Origin: an uncultured Clostridia bacterium
Lineage (GTDB): Bacteria; Bacillota; Clostridia; Oscillospirales; QAKW01
Direction: 5' to 3'
Length of the DNA: 34,961 nucleotides
Assembly: GCA_947627315.1 (NCBI GenBank)
Contig: CANQVN010000005.1
Location: 1 to 34,961 of the forward strand
A program made the position numbers and the translations under genes. Below, piece by piece: positions 17,979 to 25,328 of this stretch. Positions within the stretch are counted from its first letter, which is position 1, and each line of letters begins with the position of its first letter. The notes below the pieces were generated by a model. That model was not told the DNA's origin. It made no database searches and saw nothing but the letters and a program-made list of their open reading frames with translations.

Positions 17979-19069
17979 GCGGCAAAAAACACTCCGCGCC
18001 GCCTGTTTATATAACAAAGCGGGACGGACTTATATGGTATAAATCATGGCTTATCCGCATTGTCGCCGTGTTGCTGGCGCTTGTGCTCTGTTCGGTCATC
18101 ATAATCGCGCTGACCGGCTTCAACCCGCTTCAGGTCTACTCGGCGATGGTGCGCGGCAGCTTCGGCACCAGCCGCAAGCTGTGGACGATGCTGCAAAATC
18201 TTGCGATGCTGCTCTGCATCTCGCTTGCCGTCACTCCGGCTTTCAAAATGCGGTTTTGGAACATCGGCGCGGAGGGTCAGGTGCTTGTCGGCGCGCTGGC
18301 GACCGCCGCGTGTATGTTTTATTTAGGCGACAGCCTGCCCCAGCCGCTTATGATAGCCATAATGCTTGTGAGCGCTCTCGCGGCGGGCGTCGTGTGGGCG
18401 TTTATTCCGGCGTATTTCAAGGCGAAATGGAACACAAACGAGACGCTGTTCACGCTGATGATGAACTACGTCGCAATTCAGCTCGTCTCATTTTTCATCG
18501 CCTTGTGGGTTCCCAGCGGCTCGGGCGTTATGGGCGTTATCAATCAGAACAGCCGGTCAGGCTGGCTGCCCTCCGTTTTCGGACAGCGCTATTTTATCAA
18601 CATAGTCGTCGTCGCCATTGTCACCGCCGCAATGTTTATCTATCTTAAATACAGCAAGCAGGGCTATGAGATATCGGTTGTCGGCGAGAGCGAAAACACC
18701 GCCCGCTATATCGGCATCGACGTGAAAAAGGTAATACTTCGCACTATGGCGATATCGGGCGCGGTGTGCGGACTTGCGGGCTTTCTGCTCGTGTCCGGCA
18801 CCAACCACACCGTCACGACCAACACGGCGGGCGGCATGGGCTTTACCGCCATTATGGTGTCATGGCTTGGCAAGTTTAACGCGGCGATTATGATACTCAC
18901 CTCCTTTATCATCGTGTTTTTACAGCGCGGGGCGGGGGAGATTGCGACCAAATTCAATCTCAACCAGAGCGTCGCGGACATACTCACCGGCATCATCCTG
19001 TTTTTCATAATCGGGTGCGAGTTTTTCGTAAATTATAAGATAAATCTTCGCCATAAGGAGGGTAAATAA
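17975..19069 (+). CDS. ABC transporter permease (nucleoside, BMP-associated), subunit 1
   Basis: FWNIGAEGQVLVGALATAA; KAKWNTNETLFTLMMNYVA; GESENTARYIGIDVKK; multiple TMs. Confidence 0.92.
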   Translation: MSGKKHSAPPVYITKRDGLIWYKSWLIRIVAVLLALVLCSVIIIALTGFNPLQVYSAMVRGSFGTSRKLWTMLQNLAMLLCISLAVTPAFKMRFWNIGAEGQVLVGALATAACMFYLGDSLPQPLMIAIMLVSALAAGVVWAFIPAYFKAKWNTNETLFTLMMNYVAIQLVSFFIALWVPSGSGVMGVINQNSRSGWLPSVFGQRYFINIVVVAIVTAAMFIYLKYSKQGYEISVVGESENTARYIGIDVKKVILRTMAISGAVCGLAGFLLVSGTNHTVTTNTAGGMGFTAIMVSWLGKFNAAIMILTSFIIVFLQRGAGEIATKFNLNQSVADILTGIILFFIIGCEFFVNYKINLRHKEGK

Positions 19070-20052
19070 TGCTGTCTACAATCCTCTCGTTTATCAGTGC
19101 GGCGATAATTCAGGGCATACCGCTGCTTTACGGCGCCGTGGGCGAGATAATCACCGAAAAGAGCGGGAATCTAAACCTCGGAATACCCGGGATTATGTAT
19201 ATCGGCGGCATTTCCGGCATTGTCGGCGGGTTTATCTATGAACACAGCACGAGCAGCCCAAACGCCGCGTTGTGTATACTGATTCCGCTTTTAAGCTGCC
19301 TTGTCTGCTCGGCGTTTATGGCGCTGATTTACAGCTTTCTTACAGTCACCCTGCGCGCCAATCAGAATGTGACCGGTCTTGCGCTCACCACGTTCGGCGT
19401 CGGCGTGGGCAACTTTTTCGGCGGCAGTCTTAAAAGCTTTTTCGGAGAAAGCGGCTCCATTTCGCTGCTGACGACTGGAAACTATTATAAGACAAAGCTT
19501 CCCTTTGCGGGAAGTCTCGGCGCGTTCGGCGACGCCTTTTTGTCCTTCGGCTTTCTGGCGTATCTTGCGATTATCATCGCGATAGTCGCGTCGCTTGTGA
19601 TAAATAAAACCCGCGTGGGGCTCAACCTGCGCGCGGTTGGCGAAAACCCCGCCACGGCGGACGCGGCGGGCATAAACGTTACAAAGTACAAGTACGTTGC
19701 AACCTGCGCCGGCGGTGCGATAGCGGGGCTGGGCGGACTGTATTTTGTTATGGACTATATCGCGGGCGCGTGGACAAACGACGGGTTCGGCGACCGCGGC
19801 TGGCTTGCGATTGCCATTGTCATTTTCGCACTCTGGCGACCCAACCTGTCTGTTCTCTGTTCGTTTATTTTCGGCGGGCTTTATATCATCTGCACCTATA
19901 TCCCCGGTCTTTCAAGCGCGTCAAAGGAGCTTATAAAAATGCTGCCTTATGTCGTAACCATTATCGTGCTTGTCGTCATCAGCGCGAGAAAGCGCAGGGA
20001 AAACCAGCCGCCCGCGCACCTCGGATTGTCTTATTTCCGTGAGGAGAGGTAA
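19069..20052 (+). CDS. ABC transporter permease (nucleoside, BMP-associated), subunit 2
   Basis: PLLYGAVGEIITEKSGNLNLGIPGIMYIGG; RAVGENPATADAAGINVTKYKY; multiple TMs; start overlaps upstream stop. Confidence 0.92.
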   Translation: MLSTILSFISAAIIQGIPLLYGAVGEIITEKSGNLNLGIPGIMYIGGISGIVGGFIYEHSTSSPNAALCILIPLLSCLVCSAFMALIYSFLTVTLRANQNVTGLALTTFGVGVGNFFGGSLKSFFGESGSISLLTTGNYYKTKLPFAGSLGAFGDAFLSFGFLAYLAIIIAIVASLVINKTRVGLNLRAVGENPATADAAGINVTKYKYVATCAGGAIAGLGGLYFVMDYIAGAWTNDGFGDRGWLAIAIVIFALWRPNLSVLCSFIFGGLYIICTYIPGLSSASKELIKMLPYVVTIIVLVVISARKRRENQPPAHLGLSYFREER

Positions 20053-20134
20053 GCGCATAAAATCATCCGCATTGCATCGTTTAGATGCTGAAAAATTATA
20101 CTCTGTAAATCATACTCTGAAATTAAACTCTAAA

Positions 20135-20164
20135 AAATGCCACGGCATATTTGCTGTGGCATTT
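20135..20164 (+). terminator. Putative terminator of transporter operon
   Basis: AAATGCCAC-GGCATATTTGCT-GTGGCATTT; weak T-tract. Confidence 0.55.
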
Positions 20165-20229
20165 CTGATATTATCCGGCTATGACTTATATGACAAAATA
20201 TACAAATTATATAAATTTTGCTAAAATTA

Positions 20230-20258
20230 TTGACAAGAATTACAAAACATAGTATATT
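20230..20258 (+). promoter_or_regulatory. Putative promoter upstream of inverted repeat and orphan gene
   Basis: TTGACA-17 nt-TATATT. Confidence 0.6.
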
Positions 20259-20322
20259 TATAATGAAAAGCAAAAGCTACAAATATATTAAAAATTTCTT
20301 TTTATATTTATGTATTATGTCT

Positions 20323-20401
20323 TAGACAATGCAATCAGACTACAATGCGCCGCAACCGGGCGTTTTCCGCAAAACACGTTGTAGTCTGATTGCATTGTCT
20401 A
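20323..20401. repeat. Perfect 23-bp inverted repeat with 33-nt spacer (MITE-like element or large hairpin)
   Basis: TAGACAATGCAATCAGACTACAA (20323-20345) and TTGTAGTCTGATTGCATTGTCTA (20379-20401); ATTATG occurs just outside each arm (20314-20319, 20405-20410). Confidence 0.9.
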
Positions 20402-20488
20402 TTCATTATGACAAACAGGTATTACGGCGGAAGCAGACCGGCCTCGGTAGTTATCTGACAGATTACATTACAGAAAGGGTGATAGACA

Positions 20489-21436
20489 GTGAATAGAAAA
20501 CTTAAAATAACAATCCCGATTGTGATTGCGCTGGTTGTGATTTCGGCAGTTTTCGGCGTTGCCATCATTGCCGACAGAAATCGTGTTAATTACGAGAGCG
20601 GGGAAATAACGTTTGAAAATTTGCCAAAAACAATAAAATTTCACCTTCCCGAAAAAAGCGAGCCGATTGACATGTCGGCGCAGAAAAATATACCCGCGTC
20701 AAAATATGTTGAGAGTACACAGACCGCACCGTATGCGTCCGATTCCTCCGAGGGATATTCCAACGAAAAGCTGCTTGAGGTATGCGGCTACCACACGACA
20801 GAGATTGCAAACGAAGGGGATACCCTCTATTCCGTCTGCAAACAATATGACGATAACATTTCGATCGAGTATGAGGATGCGAACGGTAATGTGTACTACT
20901 ATGATGAAAAAGGGTGTCTTACAGGGTTTTTCGGAAACGGCGAATATTCCACAGTCGCCATGTCAGCACAGCTTATTGATGCTTTAAGTCAAGACGAAAT
21001 TATAAAAATCGCCCGAAAATTTATATATGATGTAATGGGTGACAGGGTGAACAATTATCAGCTTGACAATATCGTTTACAGAGAGGAGACAAATTCATAT
21101 CATATAATATTTTGTGAATACTATAAGTTTGCCAAGGGCGAGAGCTGCGACATTTCCGTGCTGAAAAACGGCGTCGTAACAAGTTGGCATACCTACCGCA
21201 TGCACGATTATGATGACTTTGACATATCGTTGATGGATAACATAACCGAACAGCAGATACTTGATTATGTTGATGAATATGTGAAAGACAACTACGGCGA
21301 AAAGGAGTATGAATGCGACGGTATAGGCGTGTATAAAAACAAGAATGGCGGATACTGCATTTCGGCATCTGTCAAGGTATTTAATAATACGGGTTGGGGT
21401 GTTGATATGATAGGTGTGGACTATCCATTAAGCTGA
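20489..21436 (+). CDS. Hypothetical membrane-anchored extracytoplasmic protein
   Basis: GTG start after GAAAGGG; N-terminal TM MNRKLKITIPIVIALVVISAVFGVAII; the remainder is polar and acidic with no family recognised with confidence. Confidence 0.8.
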   Translation: MNRKLKITIPIVIALVVISAVFGVAIIADRNRVNYESGEITFENLPKTIKFHLPEKSEPIDMSAQKNIPASKYVESTQTAPYASDSSEGYSNEKLLEVCGYHTTEIANEGDTLYSVCKQYDDNISIEYEDANGNVYYYDEKGCLTGFFGNGEYSTVAMSAQLIDALSQDEIIKIARKFIYDVMGDRVNNYQLDNIVYREETNSYHIIFCEYYKFAKGESCDISVLKNGVVTSWHTYRMHDYDDFDISLMDNITEQQILDYVDEYVKDNYGEKEYECDGIGVYKNKNGGYCISASVKVFNNTGWGVDMIGVDYPLS

Positions 21437-21450
21437 AACTGTATAAAAGT

Positions 21451-21478
21451 CACCCGTGCGGCAGCCGCCGCACGGGTG
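21451..21478. repeat. GC-rich stem-loop downstream of the orphan gene
   Basis: CACCCGTGCGGC-AGCC-GCCGCACGGGTG, perfect 12-bp stem. Confidence 0.8.
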
Positions 21479-21498
21479 AATATGAACAGGCAACAAAA

Positions 21499-21522
21499 AA
21501 AGCCTTACAACTGTAAGGCTTT
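21499..21522. terminator. Bidirectional terminator between orphan gene and rpsU
   Basis: AAAGCCTTAC-AACT-GTAAGGCTTTAATTTTT. Confidence 0.8.
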
Positions 21523-21578
21523 AATTTTTGAATTAGCGGCGCTTGCCGCATAAAGTCGCTTTTGCTTTGCAGCCGGCA

Positions 21579-21752
21579 TCAATACTTGCGTTTTCTTGCG
21601 GCTTCGGACTTTTTCTTTCTCTTAACGCTGGGCTTTTCGTAGTGCTCTCTTTTTCTGATTTCAGAAAGCACGCCCGACTTGGCGCACTGTCTTTTAAATC
21701 TTCTAAGAGCGCTGTCCAGCGTCTCATTCTCTTTGATGCGGATTTCAGCCAC
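21579..21752 (-). CDS. rpsU: 30S ribosomal protein S21
   Basis: (V/M)[59 protein letters not shown] start with purine-rich RBS. Confidence 0.95.
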   Translation of the reverse strand: MAEIRIKENETLDSALRRFKRQCAKSGVLSEIRKREHYEKPSVKRKKKSEAARKRKY

Positions 21753-21945
21753 GGTAAATTTCCCTCCCTCCGCTTTTACAAACCTTCCATGCTTGTACAC
21801 GGATACAAGAAATATTATACAGAAGCGTACATTAAAAGTCAATACCAAAAATCATTTTTTTGATAAAAAGAAAAGACCGGTACGCGCTTGACAAACAGGT
21901 CAAATAAGAGTATCATTTGAAAAAAGACAAAAGGGGCGGTAAAAA

Positions 21946-22683
21946 GTGTTTGACGCGCAAAAGGCAAAGGACGGCGCGGTGGAATGGATACGCGATTTTT
22001 TCGAAAAAAACGGTAAAGGGTGCAACGCCGTTGTCGGCATATCGGGCGGTAAAGACAGCTCGGTAACGGCGGCGCTCTGCGTCGCGGCATTGGGGCGCGC
22101 TCGCGTGATAGGCGTGCTTATGCCAAACGGAGAGCAGAGTGATATCGACTGCGCCCGCCTTTTGGTAGACCATCTCGGGATAAAGAGCTTTACCGTAAAC
22201 ATAAAAGCGGCGGTGGACGGACTGATACGCGCCCTGCCGGACGGTATGGAGATTACGGCGCAGACACGCACCAACCTGCCGCCCCGCATACGAATGGCAA
22301 CGCTGTACGCCATAAGTCAGAGCAACAACGGCAGGGTGGCAAACACCTGCAACCTGTCGGAGGACTGGGTGGGTTATTCCACCCGCTACGGCGACGCGGC
22401 GGGGGATTTCAGCCCGCTTGCAAATCTCACCGTGACCGAGGTTAAAGAGATAGGCGCGCTCCTCGGTCTCCCGCGCGAGCTTGTGGACAAGGTCCCGTCG
22501 GACGGGCTTTGCGGCAAGACGGACGAGGACAACCTCGGCTTTACCTACGCCGTACTCGACCGGTATATCCGCACGGGCGAGATAGAGGATATAAAGATTA
22601 AGGAAAAAATCGACCGTCTGCATAAGCTTAACAAATTCAAGCTGGAGCTGATGCCGTTTTATAAGTTCGGTGAAAGCTTATGA
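21946..22683 (+). CDS. nadE: Ammonia-dependent NAD+ synthetase
   Basis: VVGISGGKDSSVTAALCVAALG; NNGRVANTCNLSEDWVGYSTRYGDAAGDFSPLANLTVTEV; KTDEDNLGFTYAVLDRYI. GTG start. Confidence 0.95.
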   Translation: MFDAQKAKDGAVEWIRDFFEKNGKGCNAVVGISGGKDSSVTAALCVAALGRARVIGVLMPNGEQSDIDCARLLVDHLGIKSFTVNIKAAVDGLIRALPDGMEITAQTRTNLPPRIRMATLYAISQSNNGRVANTCNLSEDWVGYSTRYGDAAGDFSPLANLTVTEVKEIGALLGLPRELVDKVPSDGLCGKTDEDNLGFTYAVLDRYIRTGEIEDIKIKEKIDRLHKLNKFKLELMPFYKFGESL

Positions 22684-23282
22684 AAAAGTTTTTTGTAAAC
22701 CTGTGGTATTATTATAAATTTCATATGCTGGTCGCCCTGCTCTTGATTACGGCGACGGTGATAGCCGTGAAAAGCTGCGCCGCCCGAAAGAGCTATGATG
22801 TGGGCGTTTTGCTGATGACGCACGGCTATGACACCGGGTTTCGCGGGACGGACGGGCTCGCGCAGAAAATAGGGGAGTGTGTGACGGATTACAACGGCGA
22901 CGGCGTGAAAAACGCGCGCATTGTCGCGATAAACTACGGAAAGACGGCAAACGAGGTAAACAGTGCAAACGCTATGCGCTCGGCAAACCTTGCCGCCGGA
23001 GACAGCTTTTTATACCTTATGGACAGGCAAAACTATACCGAGCTTAAGGCGGGCGGCTTTCTTGCCGACCTTAATGAGCTTGGCGGCAGCGGCGACTTTG
23101 CCGACGCCGCGTCCTGCGGGATATTGGACTATGACGGCTCCTTTGCGATAGCCGGGCAGGACTATTTTCTCTGCCTTCGCGTTTATGACGCCGCCCGCGC
23201 CGAAAAGGATGAAAAATACGCCGCAAGATATAAAGCGGCGCAGGAAACCATTTCAAATCTAATTAAAAACAGCGCCGTATAG
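22680..23282 (+). CDS. Hypothetical membrane-anchored protein, translationally coupled to nadE
   Basis: ATGA overlap with nadE; one N-terminal TM (FHMLVALLLITATVIAV). Confidence 0.75.
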   Translation: MKKFFVNLWYYYKFHMLVALLLITATVIAVKSCAARKSYDVGVLLMTHGYDTGFRGTDGLAQKIGECVTDYNGDGVKNARIVAINYGKTANEVNSANAMRSANLAAGDSFLYLMDRQNYTELKAGGFLADLNELGGSGDFADAASCGILDYDGSFAIAGQDYFLCLRVYDAARAEKDEKYAARYKAAQETISNLIKNSAV

Positions 23283-23293
23283 GCGCTGTTTTT
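23265..23293. terminator. Bidirectional terminator overlapping two convergent stop codons
   Basis: AAAAACAGCGCC-GTATA-GGCGCTGTTTTT. Confidence 0.85.
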
Positions 23294-24440
23294 ATCGTCT
23301 GTACAGCAGGCAGACCGCGTGGGCGGCAACGCCCTCTTTTCTGCCGGTAAAGCCAAGCCCCTCCTCGGTGGTTGCCTTGATATTTACACGGCTTTTGTCC
23401 GTTTCAAGCGCGCGGGCGACGTTTTCCCGCATCTTTTCAATGTAAGGCAAAAGCTTCGGCTTTTGCGCGATAATCGTAATGTCGCAGTTTCCGAAATCAA
23501 AGCGCTCATACACCCGCGCCGCCGCGCGCTCAAGCAGCAGCACGCTTGAAATGCCCTTAAAGCTGTCGTCCGTGTCGGGAAACATCTTGCCGATGTCGCC
23601 TAAGCCCGCCGCGCCCAGCATCGCGTCGATAAGCGCGTGAAGGGCGACGTCCGCGTCCGAATGTCCGGCAAGCCCCGCGTCATGCTCGATTTTCACGCCG
23701 CAAAGCCACAGGTCTCTGCCGCCCTCCAGCCGGTGTACGTCGTACCCGTGCCCTATCCGCGTCTCCCTCGGCGCGCAGAGCGCCGAGCAGAGCGATATGT
23801 CCTCCGGTGTTGTAATCTTTATGTTGGATACGCTCCCCTCCACGGCCTTTATCGGTAAGCCGTACATTTCATATATCGAGCAGTCGTCGGTAGTCTCTCT
23901 GCCGTCCCGCGCCGCCGTCTGAGCAAGCTCGATATACCGCTTTTTTTCAAACGCCTGCGGGGTCTGTATCCGCATAAGCCGGCTTCTGTCTATCGTGCCG
24001 ACTATCATACCGTCCTCCAGCCGCTTTACCGTGTCCGTCATCGGCACGCCGAGAGCCGCCGCGCCGTATTCAAAGGCGGCGCGGCAGACCTTGTCCGCCT
24101 GCGCAGGGTCGGTGAGCGGTCTTGCGCCGTCCAATATCGCGATATATTCGCCCGCGGCGGATTTTGCCCCCAAAAGCGCGGATTTCGCGCGGCAGTCGCC
24201 GCCCTCTATCACCTTTACCGGCTTTGATATGCCGTACCGCTTTGCAAGCTCTTTTACTTTTTCGATGCTCTCGCGGCGGGTCACCGCCACAATGTCGTTT
24301 ATACACTCGCTTTTACAGCAAAAAAGCAGCGTGCGTGCCAAAACCGGCACGCCGCCGACATTTTCAAACAGCTTGTCAACTCCGCCCATGCGGTGAGACC
24401 TGCCCGCGCAGACTACAACTGCGGTAACCGTATAATCCAT
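23292..24440 (-). CDS. ispDF: Bifunctional IspD/IspF (MEP cytidylyltransferase / MEcPP synthase)
   Basis: N-terminal VVVCAGRSHRMGGVDKLF (IspD) and C-terminal RIGHGYDVHRLEGGRDLWLCGVKIEHDAGLAGHSDADVALHALIDAMLGAAGLGDIGKMFPDTD (IspF). Confidence 0.95.
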   Translation of the reverse strand: MDYTVTAVVVCAGRSHRMGGVDKLFENVGGVPVLARTLLFCCKSECINDIVAVTRRESIEKVKELAKRYGISKPVKVIEGGDCRAKSALLGAKSAAGEYIAILDGARPLTDPAQADKVCRAAFEYGAAALGVPMTDTVKRLEDGMIVGTIDRSRLMRIQTPQAFEKKRYIELAQTAARDGRETTDDCSIYEMYGLPIKAVEGSVSNIKITTPEDISLCSALCAPRETRIGHGYDVHRLEGGRDLWLCGVKIEHDAGLAGHSDADVALHALIDAMLGAAGLGDIGKMFPDTDDSFKGISSVLLLERAAARVYERFDFGNCDITIIAQKPKLLPYIEKMRENVARALETDKSRVNIKATTEEGLGFTGRKEGVAAHAVCLLYRR

Positions 24441-24462
24441 ATTTTCTCCTTGAACGGAGTAA

Positions 24463-24939
24463 TTAAAATTTGCTGAGTATCCGCTCCAAAACCTCCGAGT
24501 TGTTGTCCGTTTCAAGCGCGGTGTTAAGCTCGGAGCAAAGAATGCTCTTTGTCAGTATGAACATCTTTCTGTCGCTTGTTGAAAGTCCGTGCTTTTTCTC
24601 GCGAAGGATAAGGTCGTTGAGTACGCCCGCAACGTTGTCCGCCGTTCCCGATTTCAGCTTGTCAATGTTTTCCTTGTACCGCTTGTTCCAGGGAATGTTG
24701 GAGCTTGTTCTGTCGCTGTCAAAGCTGTCGATTATCCGCGCCGCTTCCTCTTTGGATACGACAGGACGCAGCTGTACGCCCGAAGGGTTGCTCACAGGTA
24801 TCATCAGCTTGATGTTTCCGCTGTAAATCCGCACCCTGAAATATTCTACAGTTTTACCTCCGATTTCCTTAAACTCGATGGCTTCAATAACACCCGCGCC
24901 GTGCATGGGGTAAACCACCTTGTCGCCGACCTTAAACAC
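24463..24939 (-). CDS. carD: CarD family transcriptional regulator
   Basis: MFKVGDKVVYPMHGAGVIEAIEFKEIGGKTVEYFRVRI CarD/TRCF N-terminal domain. Confidence 0.92.
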   Translation of the reverse strand: MFKVGDKVVYPMHGAGVIEAIEFKEIGGKTVEYFRVRIYSGNIKLMIPVSNPSGVQLRPVVSKEEAARIIDSFDSDRTSSNIPWNKRYKENIDKLKSGTADNVAGVLNDLILREKKHGLSTSDRKMFILTKSILCSELNTALETDNNSEVLERILSKF

Positions 24940-25244
24940 TTTCTACTCCGTTTCTGAAATGACGCGCATAAAACGCTCGCGTCAAAGACATACGCTCACA
25001 ATAAGGCGCTTATGCCTGAGGTTCCTTGCTTACCTATAAATTATAATATAAAATGTAGAAAAAATCAAGAAACAGAGCGTCGTTTTTTTCGCATTTTTCC
25101 CGCACCCGCTTATATTTTCGGCGTTTTTCAGAAGTGCGCGGGCATATAAATCCTGCTAATTGGTGAATTTGCCAAATTACGGTCTCAAAATTAGTGAAAA
25201 TCGCCAAAAAAATAAATAAAACGCCGCGAATTTGGTGTAACCTA

Positions 25245-25273
25245 TTGAATATCAAATACCGATGTTATATAAT
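25245..25273 (+). promoter_or_regulatory. Putative promoter of the EF-G paralogue
   Basis: TTGAAT-17 nt-TATAAT. Confidence 0.6.
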
Positions 25274-25328
25274 ATATTAAGGTTTTGAATATAACCGTCT
25301 GATATTTATATAAAAGGAGTAATTGATT

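Noticed and set aside
25034-25255. 73-aa minus-strand ORF in the AT-rich carD/EF-G spacer
   Set aside because: No RBS-supported start or recognisable domain; likely a chance ORF.
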